Shown here one piece after another: positions 36,183 to 46,407 of a DNA stretch of 64,000 bases. Position 1 is the first letter of the stretch; each line of letters opens with the position of its first letter. The DNA is from Pseudomonas fortuita (GTDB taxonomy: Bacteria > Pseudomonadota > Gammaproteobacteria > Pseudomonadales > Pseudomonadaceae): positions 372,001 to 436,000 of the forward strand of contig NZ_CP114035.2 of NCBI RefSeq assembly GCF_026898135.2. The letters run 5' to 3'. The notes beneath the pieces were generated by a model. It was given only the letters and a program-made list of their open reading frames with translations, did not search any database and was not told the origin of the DNA. Both the position numbers and the translations under genes were made by a program.

Positions 36183-38828
36183 TCAGCAGTCCAGTGGGTT
36201 GCGCTTGTCCGGGTCGATGCCGAACTTGACGATGGCGTCAGCCACAACCTTGGGTTCGATCTCGCCACGGTCAGCCAGGGCTTCCAGGGCAGCCAGTACC
36301 ACGAAGTGGCGGTCGACTTCAAAGAAGTGACGCAGCTTCTTGCGGCTGTCGCTGCGACCGTAACCGTCGGTACCCAGGACCTTGAACTCTTTGCTCGGCA
36401 CCCACTGGCGAATCTGCTCGGCGAACAGCTTCATGTAGTCGGTGGAGGCGATGACCGGGCCTTTGCGACCGTTCAGGCACTGCTCGACGTAGGTCTGCTG
36501 TGGCTTCTGGCCAGGCTTCAGGCGGTTGGCGCGCTCTACGGCCAGGCCGTCGCGACGCAGTTCGTTGAAGCTGGTGACGCTCCACACGTCGGCACCGACG
36601 TTGAACTCTTCACGCAGGATCTTCGCCGCTTCGCGGACTTCGCGCAGGATGGTGCCGGAGCCCATCAGCTGTACGTGGTGCGCGGCTTCGCGGGTATCTT
36701 CTTCCAGCAGGTACATACCCTTGATGATGCCTTCCTCGACACCGGCCGGCATGGCTGGCTGCTGGTAGGATTCGTTCATCACGGTGATGTAGTAGAAGAT
36801 GTCCTGCTGCTCTTCGGTCATCTTCTTCATGCCGTCCTGGATGATCACCGCCAGCTCATAGCCGTAGGTCGGATCGTAGGTGCGGCAGTTCGGGATGGTA
36901 CCCGCCATCATGTGGCTATGACCGTCTTCGTGCTGCAGGCCTTCACCGTTCAGGGTGGTACGGCCGGCGGTACCGCCGATCAGGAAGCCACGGGTGCGGC
37001 TGTCGCCAGCGGCCCAGGCCAGGTCGCCAATGCGCTGGAAGCCGAACATCGAATAGAAGATGTAGAACGGCAGCATCGGCTGGTTGTGGCAGCTGTACGA
37101 GGTACCGGCAGCGATGAACGACGACATGGCGCCGGCTTCGTTGATGCCTTCCTCGAGAATCTGGCCCTTCTTGTCTTCGCGGTAGAACATCACCTGGTCT
37201 TTATCGACTGGCTCGTAGAGCTGGCCGACCGACGAGTAGATGCCCAACTGGCGGAACATGCCTTCCATACCGAAGGTACGGGCTTCGTCCGGGATGATCG
37301 GCACGATGCGCTGGCCGATTTCCTTGTCCTTGACCAGCTGCGCCAGAATACGCACGAAGGCCATGGTGGTGGAGATTTCGCGGTCGCCCGAGCCGTCCAG
37401 GATCGCTTTCAGCGTTTCCAGGGATGGGGTCGGTACGCTGAAGCTCTTGGCACGGCGCTGTGGTACGAAGCCACCCAAGGCTGCGCGGCGCTCGGCCAGG
37501 TACTTGGCTTCGGCAGAACCTTCTTCCGGCTTGAAGAACGGCAGGTTCTCAAGGTCGGCATCCTTGACCGGGATGTCGAAGCGGTCACGGAAGTGACGCA
37601 GGCTCTCAACGTCGACCTTTTTGGTGTTGTGCGCAGTGTTCTTGGCTTCGCCAGCACCGGTGCCGTAACCCTTGATGGTCTTGGCCAGGATGACGGTCGG
37701 CTGCTCTTTGTGGTTCACAGCCTGGTGGTACGCCGCGTAGACCTTGTACGGGTCGTGGCCGCCACGGTTGAGCTTCCAGATCTCGTCGTCGGACAGGTCT
37801 TCGACCATGGCCTTGAGCTCTGGGGTGTTGAAGAAGTTCTCACGAACGTACGCGCCATCTTTGGCTTTGTAGTTCTGGTACTCGCCGTCGATGACTTCGT
37901 CCATGCGGCGCTGCAGGGCACCGTTGGTGTCCTTGGCCAGCAGTGGGTCCCAGAAACGGCCCCAGACCACTTTGTTGACGTTCCAGCCGCCGCCACGGAA
38001 CACGCCTTCGAGTTCCTGGATGATCTTGCCGTTGCCACGAACCGGGCCGTCGAGGCGCTGCAGGTTGCAGTTGATGACAAAGATCAGGTTGTCCAGTTTC
38101 TCGCGGCCGGCCAGGGCGATTGCGCCCAGGGATTCCGGCTCGTCGCACTCGCCGTCACCCATGAAGCACCAGACCTTCTGCTTGCCGGCCGGGATGAAAC
38201 CACGGGCTTCCAGGTACTTCATGAAGCGCGCCTGGTAGATAGCCTGGATCGGGCCCAGACCCATCGATACGGTCGGGAACTGCCAGAAGTCAGGCATCAG
38301 CCATGGGTGCGGGTACGAAGACAGACCGTTGCCGTCGACTTCCTGACGGAAGTTGTTCATCTGGTCTTCGTTGATGCGGCCTTCCATGAAGGCGCGAGCG
38401 TAGACGCCCGGCGAAGCGTGGCCCTGGAAGAAGATCAGGTCGCCACCGTGTTCTTCGGTCGGGGCCTGGAAGAAGTAGTTGAAACCGATGTCGTACAGGG
38501 TGGCGCTGGAGGCGAAGCTGGAGATGTGTCCGCCCAGGTCCGAGTCTTTCAGGTTGGTGCGCATGACCATGGCCAAGGCGTTCCAACGCACCATCGAGCG
38601 AATGCGGCGTTCCATGAACAGGTCGCCAGGCATGCGTGCTTCGTGGGTGACAGGGATGGTGTTGCGGTATGGCGTGGTGATCGCATACGGCAGCTGGGAG
38701 CCACTGCGGGTGGCCAGCTCGCCCATACGGGTCATCAGGTAATGAGCGCGGTCTTCGCCTTCTTTGTCGAGGACCGACTCCAGGGCATCCAGCCATTCCT
38801 GGGTTTCGATTGGATCGAGGTCTTGCAT
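36183..38828 (-). CDS. aceE: Pyruvate dehydrogenase E1 component
   Basis: The 881-residue homodimeric thiamine-diphosphate enzyme decarboxylates pyruvate and acetylates the lipoyl groups of AceF. The thiamine-diphosphate/Mg motif GDGECDEPESLGAIALAGREKLDN is near residue 230. HGG and the substrate-loop residues in LNRGGHDPYKVYAAY, and the TNLK..DLGGH segment near the N-terminus, match the family. Length is normal. Two HexR-like operators lie 110-176 bp upstream, suggesting control by Entner-Doudoroff intermediates. Confidence 0.96.
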   Translation of the reverse strand: MQDLDPIETQEWLDALESVLDKEGEDRAHYLMTRMGELATRSGSQLPYAITTPYRNTIPVTHEARMPGDLFMERRIRSMVRWNALAMVMRTNLKDSDLGGHISSFASSATLYDIGFNYFFQAPTEEHGGDLIFFQGHASPGVYARAFMEGRINEDQMNNFRQEVDGNGLSSYPHPWLMPDFWQFPTVSMGLGPIQAIYQARFMKYLEARGFIPAGKQKVWCFMGDGECDEPESLGAIALAGREKLDNLIFVINCNLQRLDGPVRGNGKIIQELEGVFRGGGWNVNKVVWGRFWDPLLAKDTNGALQRRMDEVIDGEYQNYKAKDGAYVRENFFNTPELKAMVEDLSDDEIWKLNRGGHDPYKVYAAYHQAVNHKEQPTVILAKTIKGYGTGAGEAKNTAHNTKKVDVESLRHFRDRFDIPVKDADLENLPFFKPEEGSAEAKYLAERRAALGGFVPQRRAKSFSVPTPSLETLKAILDGSGDREISTTMAFVRILAQLVKDKEIGQRIVPIIPDEARTFGMEGMFRQLGIYSSVGQLYEPVDKDQVMFYREDKKGQILEEGINEAGAMSSFIAAGTSYSCHNQPMLPFYIFYSMFGFQRIGDLAWAAGDSRTRGFLIGGTAGRTTLNGEGLQHEDGHSHMMAGTIPNCRTYDPTYGYELAVIIQDGMKKMTEEQQDIFYYITVMNESYQQPAMPAGVEEGIIKGMYLLEEDTREAAHHVQLMGSGTILREVREAAKILREEFNVGADVWSVTSFNELRRDGLAVERANRLKPGQKPQQTYVEQCLNGRKGPVIASTDYMKLFAEQIRQWVPSKEFKVLGTDGYGRSDSRKKLRHFFEVDRHFVVLAALEALADRGEIEPKVVADAIVKFGIDPDKRNPLDC

Positions 38829-38937
38829 GGCTTGCTCCAGGGCGGAAAGGCAACCAGAATCGATTGCCTGAGATTGCGACTGGCCTTATGGGCAGACGTC
38901 GTGAATTCTTGGATTACCGGGGTGTCATCCGGCGCCG

Positions 38938-39004
38938 TGTAGTTTTACTACATTTGCTTGCGCATTTCATGCTTTTGCACGACATGAGTAGTAGTAAAAC
39001 TACA
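38938..39004. promoter_or_regulatory. Two HexR-type operators upstream of aceE
   Basis: TGTAGTTTTACTACA (38938-38952) matches the HexR consensus TGTARTWWWAYTACA at all 15 positions. AGTAGTAAAACTACA (38990-39004) matches at 14. Centres are 52 bp apart, close to five helical turns. HexR is the KDPG-responsive repressor of central carbon genes in P. putida. The sites lie in the 383-bp aceE/glnE divergent spacer and could affect either gene, although aceE is the likelier target. The rest of the spacer, 39005-39211, shows no gene or repeat. Confidence 0.7.
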
Positions 39005-39211
39005 TTTCTGCGACGTTTGGTCGCACCTTGGCTTGTGAGGAAAAACGTTCATGGTGGTTGGCATTGTGATGCGAACGGGTACTTCTTGATGTTTGTTGCC
39101 AAGTTTTCGTTTTTTTCAGCTATTTCCAACTTTTGTACGACAGTCCAACCGTGGTCCGGCTTCCCCTTGGCCGCTTTTTCCCTTCTATTTCACGCCGATC
39201 AAGGATAGACC

Positions 39212-42145
39212 ATGCGCCTGCCTTTGCCGTCCGATCTGCCCGCCACCCTCCAGCCACTGGTCGCTCGCAACCAGCAATTCCTGAGCGATGCAGTGGCCGC
39301 TCACCCTGACCTCGACCTGAACGCCTGGAGCACGGTGCACCGGCAACAATTCGATCAGGTTGCTGCCGCCAGCGACTTTGTTCTGGGCCTGGCCCAGCGC
39401 GAGCCAGCCATGCTCTTCGATCTGCTGGCCAGTGGCGAGCTGGAGCGGGGTTATGCGCCGGGGCAACTGCGCGGGCAAATCGCGGCGGCTGCCCAGGCTG
39501 CGCAAAGCGACGACGAGCTGGCACGTAACCTGCGCCGCGCGCGCAACCGCCAGCAGTTGCGCATCATCTGGCGCGACATCACCCGCCAGGCGGCGCTTGG
39601 CGAAACCTGCCGCGACCTGTCTGACCTTGCCGATGCCGCCATCGACGAAGCCTACCAATGGTTGTACCCGCGCCATTGCCAGCAGTTCGGCACCCCCATC
39701 GGCAACCGCAGCGGCCAGCCGCAGCACATGGTGGTGCTGGGCATGGGCAAGCTGGGGGCGGTGGAGCTGAACCTGTCGTCGGACATCGACCTGATCTTCG
39801 GTTTCCCCGAAGGCGGTGAAACCGAAGGGGTAAAGCGCTCGCTGGAAAACCAGGAGTTCTTCACCCGCCTTGGCCAGCGGCTGATCAAGGCGCTGGACCC
39901 GGTGACCGTCGACGGCTTCGTGTTCCGCGTCGACATGCGTCTGCGCCCCTATGGCTCGGCCGGCGCACTGGTGCTCAGCTTCAATGCCCTGGAGCAGTAC
40001 TACCAGGACCAGGGCCGTGACTGGGAACGCTACGCGATGATCAAGGCACGGGTGGTGGCGGGCGACCAGGCGGCCGGCGCGCAGTTGCAGGAAATGCTGC
40101 GGCCGTTCGTGTACCGCCGGTACCTGGATTTTTCCGCAATCGAAGCGCTGCGCACCATGAAGCAGCTGATTCAGCAGGAGGTGCGGCGCAAGGGCATGGC
40201 CGACAACATCAAGCTGGGTGCCGGCGGCATCCGCGAAGTGGAGTTTATCGCCCAGGCCTTCCAGCTGATCCACGGCGGGCGCGACCTCAGCCTGCAGCAA
40301 CGGCCGTTGCTCAAGGTGCTGGCCACCCTCGAGGGGCAGGGTTACCTGCCGCCGGCGGTGGTGGCCGAGCTGCGCGAGGGGTATGAGTTCCTGCGTTATA
40401 CCGAGCACGCCATCCAGGCCATCGCCGACCGGCAGACGCAAATGTTGCCTGAAGGCGAAACGGACCAGGCGCGGGTGGCTTATATGCTCGGCTTTGCCGA
40501 CTGGCACAGCTTCCACGACCAGCTGATGTACTGGCGTGGCCGTATCGACTGGCACTTCCGCCAGGTGATCGCCGACCCGGATGACGAAGACGGTGAGGGC
40601 GAACTGGTGGTGGGGGGCGAATGGTCGCCGCTATGGGAGCAGGCGCAGGACGAGGAAGCCGCTGGCCGGCAGTTGGAAGAGGCCGGGTTCAAGCAGCCCG
40701 TCGAAGCCCTGCGGCGTCTGGCCGGCCTGCGCTCCAGCCCGCAGCTGCGCTCGATGCAGCGTATCGGCCGTGAGCGCCTGGATGCCTTCATCCCACGGCT
40801 GCTGGCCCAGGCGGTGGAGCATGACAATCCTGACCTGGTGCTTGAGCGTGTGTTGCCGCTGGTCGAGGCGGTGGCGCGGCGGTCTGCCTACCTGGTACTG
40901 CTGACCGAAAACCCCGGCGCTTTGCGCCGTCTGCTGACGTTGTGCGCTGCCAGCCCGTGGATTGCCGAGCAAATTGCGCTGTACCCGCTGTTGCTCGACG
41001 AGCTGCTCAATGAAGGCCGCTTGTTCAGCCCGCCACTGGCCCCGGAGCTGGCCAGCGAGTTGCGCGAACGCCTGACGCGCATCCCCGAGGACGACCTGGA
41101 GCAGCAGATGGAAGCGCTGCGCCACTTCAAGCTGGCGCACAGCCTGCGTGTGGCTGCTTCGGAAATAAGCGGCAACCTGCCGTTGATGAAAGTCAGCGAC
41201 TACCTGACCTGGCTGGCCGAGGCCATCCTCGACCAGGTGCTCGCCCTGGCCTGGCGCCAGACCGTGGCCCGCCACGGCCAGCCCAAGCGCAGCGACGGCA
41301 GCCTGTGCGACCCAGGGTTCATCATCATTGGTTACGGCAAGGTCGGCGGCCTGGAGCTGGGCCACGGCTCGGACCTGGACCTGGTGTTCATCCACGACGG
41401 CGACCCGCAGGCGGAAACCGACGGCACCAAGCCCATCGACAGTGCCCAGTTCTTCACCCGCCTGGGCCAGCGCATCATTCACCTGCTGACCACCCAGACC
41501 AACTCGGGCCAGCTGTACGATGTGGACATGCGCCTGCGCCCGTCCGGTGCTGCCGGCCTGCTGGTCAGTTCGCTGGGCGCCTTCGAGCGCTATCAGCAGA
41601 ACGAAGCCTGGACCTGGGAGCATCAGGCCCTGGTGCGGGCCCGCGTACTGGTGGGTTGCAAACAGGTGGGCGCGGCGTTCGAAGGCGTGCGCGCCAAGGT
41701 ACTGGGCCAGGCGCGCGACCTGGAAAAACTGCGCACCGAAGTGAGTGAAATGCGCGCCAAGATGCGCGGCAACCTCGGTACCAAGGCCACGGCTGCCGGT
41801 ACTGCGGCCAACGCCTTCGAGGCCGGTGTGCCCTTCGATATCAAGCAGGATGCCGGCGGTATCGTCGATATCGAATTTATGGTGCAATACGCCGCTTTGG
41901 CCTGGTCTCATGACCACCCGGCCATACTCCGATGGACCGATAACATCCGCATTCTGGAAGAGCTGGAGCAGGCGAACCTGATGCCGGCCAGTGACGCGGT
42001 GCTGTTGCGTGAAGTGTACAAGGCGTTCCGCTCGGCTTCGCACCGCCAGGCCCTGCAGAAGCAGGCCGGGGTGATCGATGCGACGCAGTTTGCCGATGAA
42101 CGCCGTGAAGTGCGGCGGATCTGGGGTGAACTGGGGTTGACTTGA
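39212..42145 (+). CDS. glnE: Glutamine synthetase adenylyltransferase/deadenylase
   Basis: The 977-residue bifunctional enzyme adds and removes AMP on glutamine synthetase in response to PII. It has two nucleotidyltransferase domains, each with a G-x-S-D-x-D-x-x-F type motif: LSSDIDLIFGFPEGGE in the N-terminal deadenylase half and GSDLDLVFIHDG in the C-terminal adenylylase half. VVLGMGKLGAVELN and IIGYGKVGGLELGHGS lead into them. Length and order are as in E. coli GlnE. AAGGAT precedes the ATG. It is divergent from aceE. Confidence 0.96.
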   Translation: MRLPLPSDLPATLQPLVARNQQFLSDAVAAHPDLDLNAWSTVHRQQFDQVAAASDFVLGLAQREPAMLFDLLASGELERGYAPGQLRGQIAAAAQAAQSDDELARNLRRARNRQQLRIIWRDITRQAALGETCRDLSDLADAAIDEAYQWLYPRHCQQFGTPIGNRSGQPQHMVVLGMGKLGAVELNLSSDIDLIFGFPEGGETEGVKRSLENQEFFTRLGQRLIKALDPVTVDGFVFRVDMRLRPYGSAGALVLSFNALEQYYQDQGRDWERYAMIKARVVAGDQAAGAQLQEMLRPFVYRRYLDFSAIEALRTMKQLIQQEVRRKGMADNIKLGAGGIREVEFIAQAFQLIHGGRDLSLQQRPLLKVLATLEGQGYLPPAVVAELREGYEFLRYTEHAIQAIADRQTQMLPEGETDQARVAYMLGFADWHSFHDQLMYWRGRIDWHFRQVIADPDDEDGEGELVVGGEWSPLWEQAQDEEAAGRQLEEAGFKQPVEALRRLAGLRSSPQLRSMQRIGRERLDAFIPRLLAQAVEHDNPDLVLERVLPLVEAVARRSAYLVLLTENPGALRRLLTLCAASPWIAEQIALYPLLLDELLNEGRLFSPPLAPELASELRERLTRIPEDDLEQQMEALRHFKLAHSLRVAASEISGNLPLMKVSDYLTWLAEAILDQVLALAWRQTVARHGQPKRSDGSLCDPGFIIIGYGKVGGLELGHGSDLDLVFIHDGDPQAETDGTKPIDSAQFFTRLGQRIIHLLTTQTNSGQLYDVDMRLRPSGAAGLLVSSLGAFERYQQNEAWTWEHQALVRARVLVGCKQVGAAFEGVRAKVLGQARDLEKLRTEVSEMRAKMRGNLGTKATAAGTAANAFEAGVPFDIKQDAGGIVDIEFMVQYAALAWSHDHPAILRWTDNIRILEELEQANLMPASDAVLLREVYKAFRSASHRQALQKQAGVIDATQFADERREVRRIWGELGLT

Positions 42146-42152
42146 GATTGTT

Positions 42153-42255
42153 GGGGCCGCTTTGCGGCCCATTCGCGGCACAAGGCCGCTCCCACATGGG
42201 AATGCGATCTCCTGTAGGAGCGGCCTTGTGCCGCGAATGGGCTGCAAAGCAGCCC
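42153..42255. repeat. Inverted repeat pair, CAAGGCCGCTCC class
   Basis: Outer GGGCCGC/GGGCTGC hairpins bracket inverted CGCGGCACAAGGCCGCTCC arms. It starts eight bases after the glnE stop and precedes the waa operon promoter region (42256-42371). Confidence 0.88.
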
Positions 42256-42371
42256 TAAAGGCTCATGCCTCACCACCGGTGGTACACTGTCCGCCACATA
42301 GCCTGAATATAAAGAGGGGAGGCCAGGCTGTACCGCAGCCTGTAGCCTCCCCGAGCGTTTCTGGACTAAGC

Positions 42372-43421
42372 ATGAGAATACTGATCATTGGCCCCAGCTG
42401 GGTCGGCGACATGGTGATGGCGCAGACCTTGTTCCAGTGCCTGAAACAGCAGCACCCCGACTGCGTGATCGACGTGCTGGCCCCCGAGTGGAGCCGGCCG
42501 ATCCTGGAGCGTATGCCCGAAGTCCGTCAGGCCTTGAGCTTCCCGCTCGGCCACGGCGCGCTGGAACTGGCCACGCGGCGGCGCATCGGCAAATCCCTGG
42601 TCGGCCAGTACGACCAGGCCATCCTGCTGCCCAACTCGATGAAGTCGGCATTGGTGCCGTTCTTCGCTGGCATCCCCAAGCGCACCGGCTGGCGCGGCGA
42701 AATGCGCTTCGGCCTGCTGAACGATGTGCGCAAGCTGGACAAGGCCCGCTACCCGCTGATGATCGAACGCTTCATGGCCTTGGCGTACGCGCCCGGGGCC
42801 GAGTTGCCGCAGCCGTACCCGCGCCCCAGCCTGCAGATCGAAGCGCAAAGCCGCGAGGCTGCGCTGGCCAAGTTCGGCCTGGAGCTGGACCGCCCGGTAC
42901 TGGCGCTGTGCCCTGGCGCCGAGTTCGGCGAGGCCAAGCGTTGGCCAGTCGAGCATTACGCGGCCGTGGCCGATGCGATGATCCGCCAGGGCTGGCAGGT
43001 ATGGCTGTTCGGCTCGAAGAACGACCACCCGGTCGGCGAGCAGATCCGTGACCGGCTGATCCCGGGATTGCGCGAAGAATCCTCCAACCTGGCCGGTGAG
43101 ACCTCGCTGGCCGAGGCCATCGACCTGATGTCCTGTGCCCATGCCGTGGTGTCCAACGACTCCGGCCTGATGCACGTGGCCGCCGCACTGAACCGCCCGC
43201 TGGTGGCGGTGTACGGCTCCACATCGCCCGGCTTTACTCCGCCGCTGGCCGACCAGGTGGAGGTGGTGCGCACCGGTATCGAGTGCAGCCCATGCTTCGA
43301 CCGGACCTGCCGTTTCGGCCACTACAACTGCCTGCGCCTGCTGGACCCGGGCAAAGTCATCGCCGCCCTGCACAGCCTGAGCGGGCCGGACCTGATCGAT
43401 ACCGTGGCCGAGGTCGACTAA
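42372..43421 (+). CDS. waaF: ADP-heptose:LPS heptosyltransferase II
   Basis: The 349-residue GT-B enzyme adds the second heptose to the LPS inner core at the cytoplasmic face of the inner membrane. MRILIIGPSWVGDMVMAQ is the acceptor-side start, LCPGAEFGEAKRWP and SNDSGLMHVAAALNRPLVAVYGSTSP form the ADP-heptose site. It is the first gene of a tightly packed operon; the next start codon directly follows its stop. An upstream frame from 42162 reads through the REP-like repeat and is rejected. Confidence 0.95.
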   Translation: MRILIIGPSWVGDMVMAQTLFQCLKQQHPDCVIDVLAPEWSRPILERMPEVRQALSFPLGHGALELATRRRIGKSLVGQYDQAILLPNSMKSALVPFFAGIPKRTGWRGEMRFGLLNDVRKLDKARYPLMIERFMALAYAPGAELPQPYPRPSLQIEAQSREAALAKFGLELDRPVLALCPGAEFGEAKRWPVEHYAAVADAMIRQGWQVWLFGSKNDHPVGEQIRDRLIPGLREESSNLAGETSLAEAIDLMSCAHAVVSNDSGLMHVAAALNRPLVAVYGSTSPGFTPPLADQVEVVRTGIECSPCFDRTCRFGHYNCLRLLDPGKVIAALHSLSGPDLIDTVAEVD

Positions 43422-44480
43422 GTGCGGGTACTGATCATCAAGACTTCGTCGTTGGGTGATGTGATCCACACCCTGCCGGCGCTCACCGATGCCGCCCATG
43501 CCATCCCGGGCATCCGTTTCGACTGGGTGGTGGAGGAAGGCTTCGCTGAAATCCCCGGCTGGCACCCTGCGGTCGACCAGGTTATACCGGTGGCCATCCG
43601 CCGCTGGCGCAAGAACCTTTGGCAGACCCTCAAGAGTGGCGAGTGGAAGGCGTTCAAACAGCGTGTGCGCGAGCGCAAGTACGACCTGGTGATTGACGCC
43701 CAGGGCTTGGTCAAGTCGGCTTGGCTCACCCGCTACGTGAAGGCCCCGGTCGCCGGCCTGGACCGCTACTCGGCTCGCGAAGGCTGGGCCAGCCGCTTCT
43801 ATGACCGGCGCCTGTCGGTTGCCACCGGCCAGCACGCGGTGGAGCGGGTGCGCCAGCTGTTTGCCATGGCCCTGGCCTACGACTTGCCAGAGGGCATAGG
43901 CGATTACGGGCTGGACCTGGAGCGCCTGCAGCTGCCGCCAGCAGCGCCTTACGTGGTGTTTTTGCATGGCACCACCTGGGCGACCAAGCATTGGCCCGAA
44001 GCCTACTGGCGCGAGCTGGCCGAGCGCATGGGCCGGCGCAAGCTGGAAGTGCGCCTGCCTTGGGGCAACGCCGCCGAGAAGGCGCGGGCCGAGCGCATTG
44101 CACAGGGCTTGAACAACTGCCAGGTGCTCCCCAAATTGAACCTTGCCGGGGTTGCCCGTGTATTGGCGGCGGCAAAAGCCTGTGTGGCGGTCGATACCGG
44201 CCTTGGCCACTTGGCTGCGGCACTCGATGTGCCGACCATTTCGCTGTTCGGCCCGACCAACCCGGGCCTGACCGGTGCCTACGGACGGACCCAGATTCAC
44301 CAGGCCAGTGACTGGCCTTGCGCTCCCTGCCTGCAGAAGAAGTGCACCTATAAACCGAGCGCCGACGACCTGCGCCGGTTCGATCTGAAACGCGAGTGGC
44401 CGCTGTGCTTCACTCGCCTGAATCCCGAGCATGTGGCGGGCCGCTTGAGCGCGTTGCTGCTGGCTGAGGATGTCCGTTGA
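43422..44480 (+). CDS. waaC: LPS heptosyltransferase I
   Basis: The 352-residue enzyme transfers the first heptose to Kdo. It starts with GTG immediately after the waaF stop (no gap), giving RVLIIKTSSLGDVIHTLPAL. The donor-binding motifs are FLHGTTWATKHWPEAYWREL and AVDTGLGHLAAALDVPTISLFG. Its stop codon overlaps the waaG start (TGATG). Confidence 0.95.
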   Translation: MRVLIIKTSSLGDVIHTLPALTDAAHAIPGIRFDWVVEEGFAEIPGWHPAVDQVIPVAIRRWRKNLWQTLKSGEWKAFKQRVRERKYDLVIDAQGLVKSAWLTRYVKAPVAGLDRYSAREGWASRFYDRRLSVATGQHAVERVRQLFAMALAYDLPEGIGDYGLDLERLQLPPAAPYVVFLHGTTWATKHWPEAYWRELAERMGRRKLEVRLPWGNAAEKARAERIAQGLNNCQVLPKLNLAGVARVLAAAKACVAVDTGLGHLAAALDVPTISLFGPTNPGLTGAYGRTQIHQASDWPCAPCLQKKCTYKPSADDLRRFDLKREWPLCFTRLNPEHVAGRLSALLLAEDVR

Positions 44481-45604
44481 TGCAACTGGCTTTCGTGCTT
44501 TACAAATATTTCCCCTTCGGCGGGCTGCAGCGCGATTTCATGCGCATTGCCCTGGAATGCCAGAAGCGGGGCCACCAGATCCGTGTGTACACGCTGATCT
44601 GGGAGGGTGACATTCCGCCTGGCTTCGAGGTGCTGGTGGCGCCGGTCAAGGCCATTTTCAACCACCGTCGCAACGAGAAGCTTAGCGCCTGGATGGCCGC
44701 CGACCTGGCCAAGCGCCCGGTCGACCGCCTGATCGGCTTCAACAAGATGCCGGGGCTGGACGTGTACTACGCCGCCGACGGCTGCTTCGAAGACAAGGCG
44801 CAGACCCTGCGCGGTGGGCTGTACCGCCGCTGGGGCCGCTACCGGCACTTTGCCGAGTACGAGCGTGCGGTGTTCGCCAAGGACGCCCACACCGAAGTGC
44901 TGATGATTTCCGAGGTGCAGCAGCCGCTGTTCATCAAGCATTACGGCACCCCGGTGGAGCGCTTCCACCTGCTGCCACCGGGTATTTCCCAGGATCGCCG
45001 CGCGCCGGCCAATGCTGCCGAGATCCGTGCCGAATTCCGCAAGGAATTCGACTTGGGCGATGACGACCTGTTGCTGGTACAGATTGGCTCGGGCTTCAAG
45101 ACCAAGGGTGTGGACCGCAGCCTCAAGGCGCTGGCCGCGCTGCCATCGGCCCTGCGCAAGCGCACGAAGCTGATGGTGATCGGCCAGGACGACCCCAAGG
45201 TGTTCCAGTTGCAGAGCGCCACCCTGGGGCTGGGTGAGCAGGTGCAGTTCCTCAAGGGCCGCAGCGACATCCCGCGTTTCCTGCTGGGTGCCGACCTGCT
45301 GATTCACCCGGCGTACAACGAGAACACCGGCACGGTGCTGCTTGAAGCGCTGGTGGCTGGCCTTCCGGTGCTGGTGTCCAAGGTGTGCGGCTACGCCCAT
45401 TACATTGCCGAGGCCGACTGTGGCCTGGTGCTGGACGAGCCATTCGAACAGGAACAGCTCAACGGCTACCTGCAACGCATGCTGGAAGACCCGCAGGCCC
45501 GCGCCAGCTGGTCGCGCAACGGCCTGGCGTTTGCTGAAACCGCCGATCTGTACAGCATGCCGCAGCATGCTGCCGACGTGATCCTGGGGCAGAAAACCGC
45601 ATGA
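44480..45604 (+). CDS. waaG: LPS core UDP-glycosyltransferase I
   Basis: The 374-residue GT4-type glycosyltransferase adds the first hexose to inner-core heptose II; in pseudomonads this residue is galactosamine rather than glucose. The N-terminal LYKYFPFGGLQRDFMRIA and C-terminal HPAYNENTGTVLLEALVAGLPVLVS are the family's acceptor and nucleotide-sugar motifs. A TTG three bases earlier is also possible, but ATG at 44480 overlapping the waaC stop is more natural. Confidence 0.95.
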   Translation: MQLAFVLYKYFPFGGLQRDFMRIALECQKRGHQIRVYTLIWEGDIPPGFEVLVAPVKAIFNHRRNEKLSAWMAADLAKRPVDRLIGFNKMPGLDVYYAADGCFEDKAQTLRGGLYRRWGRYRHFAEYERAVFAKDAHTEVLMISEVQQPLFIKHYGTPVERFHLLPPGISQDRRAPANAAEIRAEFRKEFDLGDDDLLLVQIGSGFKTKGVDRSLKALAALPSALRKRTKLMVIGQDDPKVFQLQSATLGLGEQVQFLKGRSDIPRFLLGADLLIHPAYNENTGTVLLEALVAGLPVLVSKVCGYAHYIAEADCGLVLDEPFEQEQLNGYLQRMLEDPQARASWSRNGLAFAETADLYSMPQHAADVILGQKTA

Positions 45605-46407
45605 AGCTGATACTGGCCGAACCGTTCAAGCGCCTGTGGGCCGGGCGTGATGCCTTCGATGCCGTAGAGGCGCTGCAAGGTGAGGTCTATCGCGAGCTGG
45701 AAGGGCGGCGCACACTGCGTACCGAAGTGGCTGGCGAGGGCTTTTTCGTCAAGATCCACCGCGGCATCGGATGGGGCGAGATCTTCAAAAACCTGCTCAC
45801 CGCCAAGCTGCCGGTGCTGGGTGCCGGCCAGGAATGGCGGGCTATCCAGCGCCTGCACGAGGTGGGCGTGCCGACCATGACCGCAGTCGCCTATGGCGAG
45901 CGTGGCAGTAATCCGGCCACGCAGCACTCGTTCATCATCACCCAAGAGCTGGCGCCGACCATCAGCCTGGAAGACTTCAGTATCGACTGGCTCAAGCAGC
46001 CGCCCGAACCGCGTCTGAAGCGTGCGCTGATCGCCGAAGTGGCAAAAATGACCGGCGGCATGCACCGTGCCGGCGTCAACCACCGCGATTGCTACATCTG
46101 CCATTTCCTGCTGCACACCGACCGCCCGGTGACGGCGGATGACTTCAAACTGTCGGTCATTGATCTGCACCGCGCCCAGACCCGGGCGACAATCAGCCGC
46201 CGCTGGCGCGACAAGGACCTGGCCGCGCTGTACTTCTCAGCGCTGGACATCGGCCTCACCCGGCGCGACAAGCTGCGCTTTTTGCAGGGGTACTTCCAGC
46301 GCCCGCTGCGGCAAGTGCTCAAAGACGAGGCCCGGTTGCTCGCCTGGCTGGAGTGCAAGGCGCAGAAACTCTACGATCGCAAACAACGCTATGGGGACGC
46401 GCTCTGA
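45601..46407 (+). CDS. waaP: LPS core heptose(I) kinase
   Basis: The 268-residue eukaryotic-kinase-like enzyme phosphorylates heptose I of the inner core, a modification essential in P. aeruginosa. FFVKIHRGIGWGEIFKNLL has the ATP-binding lysine, HRDCYICHFLL is the catalytic loop and VIDLHRAQ the metal-binding segment. Its start overlaps the waaG stop by four bases (ATGA). Confidence 0.94.
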   Translation: MKLILAEPFKRLWAGRDAFDAVEALQGEVYRELEGRRTLRTEVAGEGFFVKIHRGIGWGEIFKNLLTAKLPVLGAGQEWRAIQRLHEVGVPTMTAVAYGERGSNPATQHSFIITQELAPTISLEDFSIDWLKQPPEPRLKRALIAEVAKMTGGMHRAGVNHRDCYICHFLLHTDRPVTADDFKLSVIDLHRAQTRATISRRWRDKDLAALYFSALDIGLTRRDKLRFLQGYFQRPLRQVLKDEARLLAWLECKAQKLYDRKQRYGDAL

